A stretch of DNA of 11,292 nucleotides from a bacterium (GCA_021813875.1 JAKAJF010000023.1:1-11292), one strand, 5' to 3'. Shown: positions 1 to 6,687, counted from the stretch's first letter. A program made the numbers and translations. Notes: generated by a model from the letters alone, not told the origin.

Positions 1-1433
1 TCAACCGCAAATGGGACCAAGGCATGGCCGCGCTTTTCGATAAGACCAGGAAGGAGCTCGGCAACAAGCTCATCCTCATCAACGGCAATTCTCTGGACGC
101 CTATCAGCCGGAGATAAACGGCCGTATGTTTGAAACTTTCCCGACGCCTTGGGAAGGGGACGGCTCTTGGACGGCGAGCATGCGGGCCTATCTGAAGACG
201 CTGCCGGGTGAAAATAAAAGCCCCAAGATTTATGTCTTAAATTCCAATTCTAACAATAGCGGCCTTTCGGACAATTATCGGCGGGTACGCTTCGGCCTGG
301 CGAGCGCTCTTTTGGGAGACGGTTACTTCTCTTATGATTCGGGCGACCGATCCCACGCCCAGCTTTGGTGGTATGATGAATATAACGTCCGGCTGGGCAA
401 GGCCGAAGGCCAGGCTTACAACCTGCTCGACAGGAGCGATCCGGAGATCAAGCCGGGGCTTTGGCGCCGTGATTTCGATTTCGGGACCGCTTTCGTCAAT
501 TCCACCGACCAGACGCAGAAGTATGTCTTCAAGAAGGAAGAATTCGAAAAGATTCGCGGCACCCAGGACCAGAATGTCAATGATGGCACCAAGGTCAATT
601 GGCTGAAGCTCCAGCCGAACGACGGCATCATCCTTCTGAAGGAAAAGGATGAGATCATCGGTAATAGTTTCGATAATGGCAGTTTCGTGCGCCTGTTCGA
701 CCGGAACGGCAGCCAGGTCAGGAACGGCTTTTTCGCCTATAAGGACAATTATCCCGGCAACACGGAAATTTTGGCCTCGGACCTGGATAATGACGGCCAG
801 CTGGAATATCTGGTGAACGGCGGCGGCACCATCTCCGTCTATAAGAACGGCAAGAAGATCCGCAGCTTCCAGCCTTTCAGCGGGTGTTTCAAGGGCAAGA
901 TATCTTTCATAGCTGAAGACCTGAACGGAGACGGACAAAAAGAGATCATCGCGGGCGCTGGCCAGGGAGGAGGACCTCAGATCCGGATCTTTTCCAAGGA
1001 CGGCAGGCTTCTTTCCGGCGGTTTCTTCGCTTACGACAAGCGTTTCCGCGGCGGCGTGCACGTGGCCGGGATCGACCTCTTCGGCGACGGCAGGAAAGAG
1101 ATCATCACCGGCGCCGGGCCGGGGGGCGGCCCCCATGTCAGGGTCTTTTCCGAAGACGGCAAAGAGCTTCTGAGCTTCTTTGCTTACGACAAAAATTTTC
1201 GCGGCGGGGTCAGCGTGGCGGCCGGCGACATCGATGGCGACGGAGAGCCAGAGATCATCACTGGCGCGGGCGCGGGCGGCGGGCCGCAAGTGAATATTTA
1301 TGACAGGAGAGGGAGGCTTAAGAGTCATTTCTTCGCCTTCGACAAGAATTTCCGATCCGGAATAAGCGTCATGGCCAGCGACATCGATGGTGACGGGACC
1401 GATGAGATCCTCGTCAGCACTACGGGCTTATAA
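1..1433 (+). CDS. GHL15-like putative glycosyl hydrolase with C-terminal FG-GAP/VCBS propeller (5' partial)
   Basis: The reading frame is open from base 3 to the left edge, so the gene starts outside the window; the ATG at 24 is internal. Bases 3 to about 650 resemble the C-terminal half of hypothetical glycosyl hydrolase family 15 (GHL15, a predicted TIM barrel). I recognise GRMFETFPTPWEG (near 120), GDGYFSYD (315), LWWYDEYN (363) and WRRDFDFG (462). The N-terminal half, any signal peptide and some likely catalytic acids are missing. Bases 780-1430 carry five FG-GAP/VCBS repeats with DxDxDG-type calcium loops, which normally fold as a beta-propeller on secreted proteins. Substrate and activity are unknown; extracellular glycan binding or cleavage is inferred. 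The stop TAA at 1431 lies inside a TATAAT upstream of the next gene. Family assignment rests on recognised motifs, not on a search. Confidence 0.8.
   Translation, partial: NRKWDQGMAALFDKTRKELGNKLILINGNSLDAYQPEINGRMFETFPTPWEGDGSWTASMRAYLKTLPGENKSPKIYVLNSNSNNSGLSDNYRRVRFGLASALLGDGYFSYDSGDRSHAQLWWYDEYNVRLGKAEGQAYNLLDRSDPEIKPGLWRRDFDFGTAFVNSTDQTQKYVFKKEEFEKIRGTQDQNVNDGTKVNWLKLQPNDGIILLKEKDEIIGNSFDNGSFVRLFDRNGSQVRNGFFAYKDNYPGNTEILASDLDNDGQLEYLVNGGGTISVYKNGKKIRSFQPFSGCFKGKISFIAEDLNGDGQKEIIAGAGQGGGPQIRIFSKDGRLLSGGFFAYDKRFRGGVHVAGIDLFGDGRKEIITGAGPGGGPHVRVFSEDGKELLSFFAYDKNFRGGVSVAAGDIDGDGEPEIITGAGAGGGPQVNIYDRRGRLKSHFFAFDKNFRSGISVMASDIDGDGTDEILVSTTGL
780..1430 (+). repeat. Five FG-GAP/VCBS repeats, period about 153 bp
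   Basis: Calcium-loop motifs begin near 780 (DLDNDG), 918 (DLNGDG), 1074 (DLFGDG), 1227 (DIDGDG) and 1380 (DIDGDG). The last four are spaced 156, 153 and 153 bp. Three units share the form EIIxGAGxGGGPxxxxxxxxG, and FFAYDKxFRGG or a close variant recurs between them. The gene stops 17 residues into the last unit. The stretch before the first loop (FVRLFDRNG, FFAYK) could supply the missing strands, giving a closed propeller of about five blades; that closure is inference. Confidence 0.85.
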
Positions 1434-1434
1434 T
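1429..1434 (+). promoter_or_regulatory. Possible -10 box (TATAAT) for the Ig-repeat membrane protein gene
   Basis: A perfect TATAAT overlaps the stop codon of the preceding gene and ends 10 nt before the ATG at 1445. The expected transcript would have a leader of only a few bases. There is no TTGACA-like -35 at 17 nt and no TG extension, so it may be a coincidence in an AT-rich gap. Confidence 0.3.
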
Positions 1435-1444
1435 TTTTAAACAT

Positions 1445-3298
1445 ATGAAAAACGAAAATTTCAACGAGGAATTCAGCCAGGAGAACGGCAATCTGGAGAT
1501 CGTTCCCGAAGAGACCGTCCCCGCTATCAAGGAAGGGGACGGCCTTTCCCTCGGCAAGGATGGCCTCCGTCTGAAGAAGGGCGGAAATATCATCATTGGC
1601 AAATTGAACATCATCTTCAATCCACTGAAGAGAAGGCATGAGAAATTTTACAAAGATAGCAAATTTCATCTGGTCGCCGATTCTCTGCTGGCCTTGGTCG
1701 TCCTCGCCCTCCTCGCGGGAATAGCCTGGATATACCTGGCCGATTTCAACAAGCATGTCTCTTTGGAGATCAAGTCTCGCGACCAAGAGATTGTGAGCGG
1801 CAAGAAAGAAATTTTCGACATCTCTTACGGCAACCGGAATTCAGACGAGATCTACGGGGGCAAGATAGCCGTCGATCTGCCTGGGCACTTCCTTCTTCTG
1901 AGCGCGGCTCCGGAGGGAATCTTTAACAGAAAGACCAACTCTTTCGAGATCGGCGACCTGCCTCCCGGAGCGGCCGGCAAGCTCCAGATAACCGGCATCC
2001 CCTTGGAGCAGGTCGGCGGCCGCCAGACCATCGCCCTGGATTTTGCTTATAAGAAATACGGCCAGACCCTGAACACTTTAAGCTCGGAGACTTATTCGGT
2101 CGGCTCAAGCGCCTTGGAACTGGAGCTTTCTCTGCCTGAAGAAGCTTATATAAATTCGGAAATTCCAGGGAAGATCAAGGTCACGAATTCCGGAGATGCG
2201 GATTTTGATGGTATAGGGATCGCCTTCGAGCCTTCCGGATTGGAGATCGGGAAGATGCGGGGAGATTTCCGGAATAACGTCTTGGACCTGGGGTCCTTGA
2301 AGAAGGGGGAGGCGGTCGAATCCGCCTTTACCGCCCTCACCAAAGGCGACCCCGGGAATTCTTCCCTGTCCCTGGCCGCTTTCATCATGGCCGACAAGGA
2401 AAGGTTGGAGCAGCAAGCTGTTTCCGGCCAGATCCAGGTCAAGCTGCCTCTTTTTCAGGTCGGCATCCAGGCGGCGGAGAATGATTTCCAGGCCGGGCAG
2501 ATTTTAAATTATAAGATCAGATATAAGAACGGAGAAAAGGAGACGATCCTCAATCCCAGCCTCGTCCTTCTTTCGGGGAAGGACAACTTCAGTCTCGGGG
2601 ATATCTCTTTGGCGCCGGGGAGCCGGTTCAAATTATATCCCAACGCGGTCTTGGCCGCCCCCGGTCTGGCTCCGGGCGAAGAAGGGGAGCTGGATCTGAA
2701 GATCAGACCTTCGAGGTTGAAGGCGGAGGATGAAGACGAATTTCATCTCCGAACGGAAATCTCCTATGTCTTGAAGGGGGAAAAGATAAGATATGACCTC
2801 GATTCTCCGAGCTCCAGAGTCTTGACCGATCTCAAGGTCAGATCCGACGGCTATTATTACAGTCCCCAAGGCGACCAATTGGGGATCGGGCCTCTGCCGC
2901 CGACCGTCGGCATCCCGACGAACTATTGGATCTTCTGGGAATTCGATAATCGGGGCAACGACGTCGAGAACGCCCGCCTGGCCGGACATCTGCCTCCCGG
3001 AGCGGTCTTGACCGGCGGGAAGAGTCTCTTGGCCGGCGATCTGAAATATGAGGATGGCGAAGTGATCTGGGAGATCGGCCAGCTCTCCAAAGACGGCGGC
3101 CAATACAGGGCCAGCTTCGAGGTCAGTGTCACTCCTTCCCAAAAGGATGTGGGCAGGACCTTGCCGCTCCTGACCGGCATCAATTATAGCGCTTTTGACA
3201 AGTATTGCGGACAGGAATTGCAGGGGCAATCTCCCGATATCGACACGGATATCCGGTCGGACCGGCTGGGTAAAGACAGGGGGAAAGTGACGGAATAG
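1445..3298 (+). CDS. Single-pass membrane protein with about four Ig-like (DUF11-type) extracellular domains
   Basis: This 617-residue protein is not one I can name. Residues 1-75 are polar, acid-rich at first and basic near the membrane (LKRRHEKFYK), so probably cytoplasmic. Residues 77-98 form one hydrophobic helix. The remaining 520 or so residues look like consecutive beta-sandwich domains: about 104-212, 222-334, 337-445 and 463-600. Each has the 'NSG/NGE/NRG' turn and 'LPPG' or 'LAPGE' signatures of DUF11/CARDB-like Ig folds (LPPGA at 172-176, LPPGA at 516-520). No catalytic motif is visible. The single Cys, near 588, rules out an internal disulphide. A scaffold, adhesin or envelope-spanning role is inferred from topology only. 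The ATG lies 11 nt after the preceding stop with no Shine-Dalgarno sequence. It may be co-expressed with the GHL15-like gene. Confidence 0.85.
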   Translation: MKNENFNEEFSQENGNLEIVPEETVPAIKEGDGLSLGKDGLRLKKGGNIIIGKLNIIFNPLKRRHEKFYKDSKFHLVADSLLALVVLALLAGIAWIYLADFNKHVSLEIKSRDQEIVSGKKEIFDISYGNRNSDEIYGGKIAVDLPGHFLLLSAAPEGIFNRKTNSFEIGDLPPGAAGKLQITGIPLEQVGGRQTIALDFAYKKYGQTLNTLSSETYSVGSSALELELSLPEEAYINSEIPGKIKVTNSGDADFDGIGIAFEPSGLEIGKMRGDFRNNVLDLGSLKKGEAVESAFTALTKGDPGNSSLSLAAFIMADKERLEQQAVSGQIQVKLPLFQVGIQAAENDFQAGQILNYKIRYKNGEKETILNPSLVLLSGKDNFSLGDISLAPGSRFKLYPNAVLAAPGLAPGEEGELDLKIRPSRLKAEDEDEFHLRTEISYVLKGEKIRYDLDSPSSRVLTDLKVRSDGYYYSPQGDQLGIGPLPPTVGIPTNYWIFWEFDNRGNDVENARLAGHLPPGAVLTGGKSLLAGDLKYEDGEVIWEIGQLSKDGGQYRASFEVSVTPSQKDVGRTLPLLTGINYSAFDKYCGQELQGQSPDIDTDIRSDRLGKDRGKVTE

Positions 3299-3354
3299 CT
3301 TAACGGAAAGTTAATGAAGATAAGTTAGTCTGGAAGCAAGCTTGCGGCCGGCTC

Positions 3355-3383
3355 TTGACTAATTTTAAAAAAAATGATAAATT
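3355..3383 (+). promoter_or_regulatory. Promoter TTGACT-N17-TAAATT with TG extension
   Basis: The -35 is TTGACT (3355-3360), followed by exactly 17 nt and TAAATT (3378-3383), with TG at 3375-3376 giving an extended -10 (TGaTAAATT). Transcription would start near 3390, about 24 nt before the ATG at 3414. This is a sigma-70-type pattern in the 115-nt gap after the Ig-repeat gene, so the propeller gene likely begins its own transcription unit. Confidence 0.7.
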
Positions 3384-3413
3384 AACAAGTTAAATTTTAT
3401 AGAAGCAACCCAT

Positions 3414-4733
3414 ATGAGCTTAAATTTAAGTCTGAAATTATTGAAAAACAAGCAGCAAAAGTTGGCTTTTGCCGCCTTTTTGGCGGTGGCCGGCCTTTCC
3501 TTGGCCATCATCTTTTCAACTCCGGGGGCCAGGAGCAAGAACAAATCTTATTATTCCGGAGACGCTATCAATTATAAGAATAATCTTATCATCGGCTCGG
3601 CCAACATGGGCCAGGCGGAAATCTTTAAGCTGGCCGGAGATAGGCTGACCAGGATTTCTCGGATCAACCCCCCGGCCGCCCAGTTCGGAAGCGGCAGCGA
3701 TTTCTTCAATATCGCTTTCAGCCAGGAGAACGGCAGGCTTTATGCTTATCTGGTGAATGGCAGATATATTTTCAAATACGACCTCACTTCTCCGGACAGG
3801 CCGGTCCTGATCGACCAGGAAAAGGACAACAGCTGGGATTGGTTGGTCGGTCTTTACAAGAATAACGGCAACATCATCACCATAGGCAGCAAGGGGGTAA
3901 AAGTCTGGACCCCGGGTCTCGAGGTCATCAACGCTTTTAATATCATCAAGGATGATTATAATAACGTCCAGCTGAGCGAGAGCGGCAGGAATGTCTTCAA
4001 TATCGGCAAGGATGTTTTGGAGAATATCGACGCCATCACCAGAAAAGTGACGGCTTCCTCCGACCTTTATCTCAAAAATAGCCACGCCCGCCACATGTTC
4101 ATCGATGAAAATAAAGGGGAGATCTACGTGGCCGATGACAAGGGCGTGGAGAAGTTCAATTTCAACGGCAAGCTTCTGAAGAGCGCCAGTTTCGCTTCCG
4201 GCAGCGGTTTTGACGTCGTCGGTACGCCCGGAGAGGCTCATGTTTACGCGACCAACGGCACCTCGATCATGAAGATCGACCGGATGACCATGAGGCCGAT
4301 TATCACGGTCCGAGCCGGCATAGGGGGGCCTAACAGTTGGGCCATGGGTCTGAAGGTGGTGCGCCTCGGCGGCCGCGAAGAAGTGGTCGTCTTCAATAAT
4401 AGCGGCATCCTGCTCCTGGACAACGGATTAAATAAGATCAGTTCTGTAGTCTCCACCACCAAAGACGACAGTCCGCAAGAGGCCCTCTTCCTGAATATCG
4501 ATAAGAACCGCGCCCCGGGAGGCAGTCTGGTCTCTTTGCGCGGCGGAGGCTTCATGCCAGGCGAGAACCTGACCATCGATTTCGCCGGCACCAAGACGCA
4601 GGCCGCGGCCGGCGAGGACGGCAGATTCGTCAAGGTCCTTCAGGTGCCTTCGGTCCTTCCGGTCAAGACCGACATCAAAGTCAGCGGCCAAACTTCCAAG
4701 CTGACCTATAGCTTGGGCTTTCAGATCGAATAA
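3414..4733 (+). CDS. Membrane-anchored beta-propeller protein with C-terminal IPT/TIG-like domain
   Basis: I cannot name this 439-residue protein. Residues 1-17 are basic (KLLKNKQQK). Residues 18-36 form a hydrophobic segment that is either a signal anchor or a signal peptide ending near STPGARSK. Residues 45-345 are beta-rich with repeated short strands such as NNLIIGSA, GRLYAYLVNGRYIFKYD, GEIYVADDKGVEKFN and HVYATNGTSIMKID. These are typical of a propeller of the NHL/YVTN/quinoprotein type. Residues 355-439 (APGGSLVSLRGGGFMPGENL, then GEDGRFVKVLQVP) look like an IPT/TIG or similar Ig-like domain. A role outside the membrane in binding or scaffolding is inferred. The start is supported by the promoter about 30 nt upstream and by the hydrophobic N-terminus; only a weak AGAAG lies in the ribosome-binding position. 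Confidence 0.8.
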   Translation: MSLNLSLKLLKNKQQKLAFAAFLAVAGLSLAIIFSTPGARSKNKSYYSGDAINYKNNLIIGSANMGQAEIFKLAGDRLTRISRINPPAAQFGSGSDFFNIAFSQENGRLYAYLVNGRYIFKYDLTSPDRPVLIDQEKDNSWDWLVGLYKNNGNIITIGSKGVKVWTPGLEVINAFNIIKDDYNNVQLSESGRNVFNIGKDVLENIDAITRKVTASSDLYLKNSHARHMFIDENKGEIYVADDKGVEKFNFNGKLLKSASFASGSGFDVVGTPGEAHVYATNGTSIMKIDRMTMRPIITVRAGIGGPNSWAMGLKVVRLGGREEVVVFNNSGILLLDNGLNKISSVVSTTKDDSPQEALFLNIDKNRAPGGSLVSLRGGGFMPGENLTIDFAGTKTQAAAGEDGRFVKVLQVPSVLPVKTDIKVSGQTSKLTYSLGFQIE

Positions 4734-4766
4734 AAGGCTTGAGAAAATTTCCAAAATGAAAAATTT

Positions 4767-5939
4767 ATGAAGATTTATTTCATCGGACAAAAAGGCATTC
4801 CGGCAAGAGGAGGAGGCATAGAAAGATATGCCGATGATTTGGCCGTGCATCTGGCCGGACAAGGGCACGAAATCTTCGTCTATACCCGTCCTTATTATAC
4901 GAGCAGAAGCAGGAAGAATCATCAGGGGGTGAAGCTTTTGAGCCTCCCTTCCTTGAGGACCAAGCATCTGGACGCCATTTCCCACAGTCTCTTGGCCAGT
5001 CTGGACGTCTTGCGACGGGACGCGGACATCATTTATTATCAGAATATCGGGCCTTCTTTAGTATCTTGGATACCTAAATTGTTCAGCCGGGCCAAGATCG
5101 TTTCCATCCTCCAGAGCCCTGATTATGACCATAAGAAATGGGGCCGGTTCGCCCGTTTTTCTCTGAGGCTGGGCGAGCGGATCATGTGCCGGGTTTCCGA
5201 CCAGCTGATAACCGTCAATAAGAGCCTCAAGGATCATATCAGGACGAAATACGGACGGGAGGCCCATCTCATCCCCAACGGAGCCGTCATCAACCGCCGG
5301 GTCAGACCGGTGGAAATCTCCAAGAGATGGGGACTTGAGGAAAATAATTACATCTTTTCTGCTTCCCGCCTAGTCAGGCATAAAGGCATCAATTATCTGA
5401 TCGAAGCTTATAACCGCTTGGAGACGGATAAGAAATTAGTCATCGCCGGAGAAGGCGCTTTCACCGATTCTTACGTGGCGGAATTGAAAAGGCTGGCCTC
5501 TGGCAATCCCAATATCATCTTTACCGGCAATCAGAGCGGCCGGATCCTGGCGGAGCTGTATTCGAACGCCTATCTGTTCGTCCAGCCTTCGGAATCGGAG
5601 GGCCTGTCCTTGGCCTTGCTTGAAGCCATGGCTTACGGCCGGGGGATCCTGGTGAGTGACATCCAGGAGAACCGGGAGACCATCGACCGGGCCGGCCTGA
5701 TTTTCAAGAGTAAGAGCAGCAAGGATCTGGAAGAGAAATTAGCTTATCTGTTGAAGCATCCCGAGCTGATCGAGGAGAAAGGCAAGGAAGCTAGAGCCAG
5801 GGTGAAGAAATATTACAATTGGAACATCATCGCCCGCGACATCCTGAAGGTCTTCGCGGAGGCTTGGCAGGGAGAAAAGAAAACCCCTCTTGTCGACTAT
5901 CATAAAATGGTGCGCAGGTTTATCAGCCTCATCTTTTAA
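4767..5939 (+). CDS. GT-B fold glycosyltransferase, family 4
   Basis: This would transfer a sugar from a nucleotide-sugar donor to a lipid-linked or surface glycan acceptor at the cytoplasmic face of the membrane; donor and acceptor cannot be read from the sequence. The N-terminal Rossmann half (about 1-175) opens with GIPARGGGIERYADDLA (residues 10-26), close to the start of DUF1972/rhamnosyltransferase-like members. The C-terminal half has the GT4 donor-site pattern: SASRLVRHKG (198-207), VIAGEG (225-230), and the EX7E motif with E278 and E286 in ESEGLSLALLEAMAYG. At 390 residues the length is normal and the gene looks intact. It starts 33 nt after the propeller gene with no clear Shine-Dalgarno sequence, and may be co-transcribed with it. 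The context suggests glycan building for the surface proteins upstream, which is inference. Confidence 0.92.
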   Translation: MKIYFIGQKGIPARGGGIERYADDLAVHLAGQGHEIFVYTRPYYTSRSRKNHQGVKLLSLPSLRTKHLDAISHSLLASLDVLRRDADIIYYQNIGPSLVSWIPKLFSRAKIVSILQSPDYDHKKWGRFARFSLRLGERIMCRVSDQLITVNKSLKDHIRTKYGREAHLIPNGAVINRRVRPVEISKRWGLEENNYIFSASRLVRHKGINYLIEAYNRLETDKKLVIAGEGAFTDSYVAELKRLASGNPNIIFTGNQSGRILAELYSNAYLFVQPSESEGLSLALLEAMAYGRGILVSDIQENRETIDRAGLIFKSKSSKDLEEKLAYLLKHPELIEEKGKEARARVKKYYNWNIIARDILKVFAEAWQGEKKTPLVDYHKMVRRFISLIF

Positions 5940-5952
5940 ATCAGAAGATTCG

Positions 5953-5961
5953 TGGTAGAAT
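5953..5961 (+). promoter_or_regulatory. Extended -10 box (TGgTAGAAT) directly upstream of tsaB
   Basis: TG at 5953-5954 and TAGAAT at 5956-5961 form an extended -10 that ends six bases before the tsaB ATG at 5968. The usual start site, about 7 nt downstream, falls on the A of the ATG, which would give a leaderless mRNA. The -35 position (about 5933-5938, CTTTTA) is poor, as is common with extended -10 promoters. Confidence 0.5.
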
Positions 5962-5967
5962 GGGGAC

Positions 5968-6333
5968 ATGATACTCTATATAGATACAACCGGAAAAGAT
6001 TCCATCGAGGTCGCCCTTGGCGACGGAGATAGGATTTTCAAGAAGAGGGCGGCCGCTTTCCGGAAGCAATCGGAAAAGCTTTTGCCTCTCATAGGAAAGA
6101 TCCTTAGGGAAAGGAATTTGGGGCTCGAGGAGCTTGAGAAGATAATGGTCAAAGACCAGGGCGGAAGCTTCACTTCCTTGAGGATCGGGGTGGCGACGGC
6201 CAACGCCTTGGGGTTCGCCTTAAGAATCCCGGTCGAAGCCGCTTCCGGCAGGATGGCCAGGAGGGCGGCCGGCTTATCCGTAGTCGAGCCTGCCTACGAT
6301 AAGGGGCCGAATATCACTCTAAAAAAGACTTGA
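5968..6333 (+). CDS. tsaB: TsaB-like tRNA t6A37 biosynthesis subunit, short form
   Basis: TsaB (YeaZ) is the non-catalytic partner of TsaD in the TsaB-TsaD-TsaE complex that makes N6-threonylcarbamoyladenosine at tRNA position 37. Residues 1-60 show the ASKHA-type start (ILYIDTTGKDSIEVALGDG). GGSFTSLRIGVATANALGFA (66-85) is the signature corresponding to the family's GPGSFTGLRIG region, with GPG replaced by QGG. The protein has only 121 residues, against about 230 in E. coli. It stops after the first actin-like subdomain, ending in a short EPAYDKGPNITLKK tail, and there is no sign of a frameshift. Short TsaB proteins are, to my knowledge, common in CPR bacteria, so this is probably functional rather than broken. 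It lies alone between a possible leaderless promoter and a terminator. The stop is TGA. Confidence 0.85.
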   Translation: MILYIDTTGKDSIEVALGDGDRIFKKRAAAFRKQSEKLLPLIGKILRERNLGLEELEKIMVKDQGGSFTSLRIGVATANALGFALRIPVEAASGRMARRAAGLSVVEPAYDKGPNITLKKT

Positions 6334-6343
6334 GCGCCGGTAT

Positions 6344-6352
6344 TGTGGATAA
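6344..6352 (-). promoter_or_regulatory. Perfect DnaA-box 9-mer (TTATCCACA on the minus strand)
   Basis: TGTGGATAA on the + strand is the reverse complement of the E. coli consensus DnaA box TTATCCACA. It lies just after the tsaB stop, at the edge of an AT-rich stretch of about 30 nt. Only one copy is seen and there is no dnaA gene or box cluster, so an origin is not supported and a chance match is quite possible. Confidence 0.2.
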
Positions 6353-6378
6353 TTAAATCATTTTAAATCTTGATTTGC

Positions 6379-6408
6379 AATACGCTTCTAATGTTAGCGT
6401 ATTTTTTT
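6379..6408 (+). terminator. Rho-independent terminator after tsaB
   Basis: A perfect 8-bp stem, AATACGCT (6379-6386) with AGCGTATT (6396-6403), encloses a 9-nt loop. It runs straight into seven consecutive T residues (6402-6408). It ends tsaB transcription and separates it from the dcw promoter 36 nt downstream. There is no comparable T-run on the other strand, so it works in one direction. Confidence 0.85.
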
Positions 6409-6443
6409 ATTTCCAGAATTGATTTCCTGCCCATGAAATTGGG

Positions 6444-6472
6444 TTGACTTTAGGCCAAAAGTGGAGTATAAT
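6444..6472 (+). promoter_or_regulatory. dcw operon promoter (TTGACT-N17-TATAAT)
   Basis: TTGACT (6444-6449) and a perfect TATAAT (6467-6472) are separated by exactly 17 nt. The predicted start is near 6479, about 208 nt before the mraZ ATG. This is the strongest promoter match in the window and is placed to drive mraZ-rsmH-ftsL-ftsI-murF. Confidence 0.85.
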
Positions 6473-6511
6473 AAAATTAGATTGGGGAAAAGTGGGGAAT
6501 TGAGGTGAAAC
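6457..6511 (+). promoter_or_regulatory. MraZ-type operator: tandem G-rich boxes on a 10-bp period
   Basis: Three adjoining 10-bp units follow the start site: TTGGGGAAAA (6482-6491), GTGGGGAATT (6492-6501) and the weaker GAGGTGAAAC (6502-6511). This gives TGGGG-N5-TGGGG-N5-AGGTG. E. coli MraZ binds TGGGN direct repeats separated by 5 nt, and Mycoplasma MraZ binds AAAGTG-type repeats. Both patterns fit, as AAAAGTGGGG occurs at 6488-6497. A further copy, AAAAGTGGAG (6457-6466), lies 31 bp (about three helical turns) upstream, inside the promoter spacer against the -10. Autoregulation by the MraZ encoded just downstream is therefore likely. Confidence 0.7.
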
Positions 6512-6687
6512 TCAGAACTCTAAAGTCTAGTAAAAAGAAAGGCGGCCTAGATAATTCGCGCCGCCGGTCAAATAGGTTTGCCCCTAATGCTTGTCGGGGC
6601 AAACCCTTTAAGGCGAAGAAGGGGTCTGATCTAATTGAGTAGGTCAGACTTCTCCTATGCCCTAAGGAGCCGAAGCTCCAAGAGCCA
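6512..6687 (+). promoter_or_regulatory. Structured untranslated leader of mraZ with four inverted repeats
   Basis: No gene is visible here. The predicted transcript holds four successive stem-loops. They are GGCGGC/GCCGCC (6541-6546 with 6560-6565), GGTTTGCCCC/GGGGCAAACC (6575-6584 with 6596-6605, perfect 10 bp), GTCTGA/TCAGAC (6624-6629 with 6644-6649, extendable by G-U pairs) and GGAGC/GCTCC (6666-6670 with 6675-6679, loop CGAA). None is followed by a T-run, so they are not simple terminators. The last hides most of AAGGAG (6664-6669), the only good anti-Shine-Dalgarno match near mraZ, which is also 18 nt from the ATG. I do not recognise a known riboswitch, RNase P RNA or tmRNA. Control of mraZ translation or mRNA stability is inference. 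Confidence 0.5.
6575..6605 (+). repeat. Perfect 10-bp inverted repeat in the mraZ leader
   Basis: GGTTTGCCCC and its exact reverse complement GGGGCAAACC flank an 11-nt loop (6585-6595). It is the strongest hairpin in the leader. It is followed by CTTTAA rather than a T-tract, so intrinsic termination is unlikely. Confidence 0.75.

Noticed and set aside
237..1328. Long minus-strand open frame (363 codons) opposite the GHL15/VCBS gene
   Set aside because: It mirrors the repeated G+C-rich propeller sequence. The + strand frame carries clear GHL15 and DxDxDG motifs and the minus frame has none.
3336..3345. Palindrome GCAAGCTTGC in the gap before the propeller gene
   Set aside because: It has no loop and no T-tract, is only 10 bp, and sits just upstream of the promoter. 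It could be an operator but nothing supports that.
5968..6360. Alternative genetic code with UGA read as glycine
   Set aside because: No gene in the window contains an in-frame TGA, and tsaB ends naturally at one. Reading through would add only ten codons of unrelated sequence before a TAA.
6541..6605. Leader inverted repeats as intrinsic terminators
   Set aside because: No T-tract follows either stem, and a terminator here would silence the operon. The real terminator is upstream at 6379-6408.
6655..6665. Upstream mini-ORF ATG CCC TAA at 6657 as a leader peptide for mraZ
   Set aside because: Two codons are too few to be a meaningful leader peptide and there is no ribosome-binding site before it.
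6481..6687. RNase P RNA, tmRNA or a known riboswitch in the mraZ leader
   Set aside because: I looked for the conserved RNase P core (GAGGAAAGTCC-like) and tmRNA ends and did not find them. The length is also too short for RNase P RNA.
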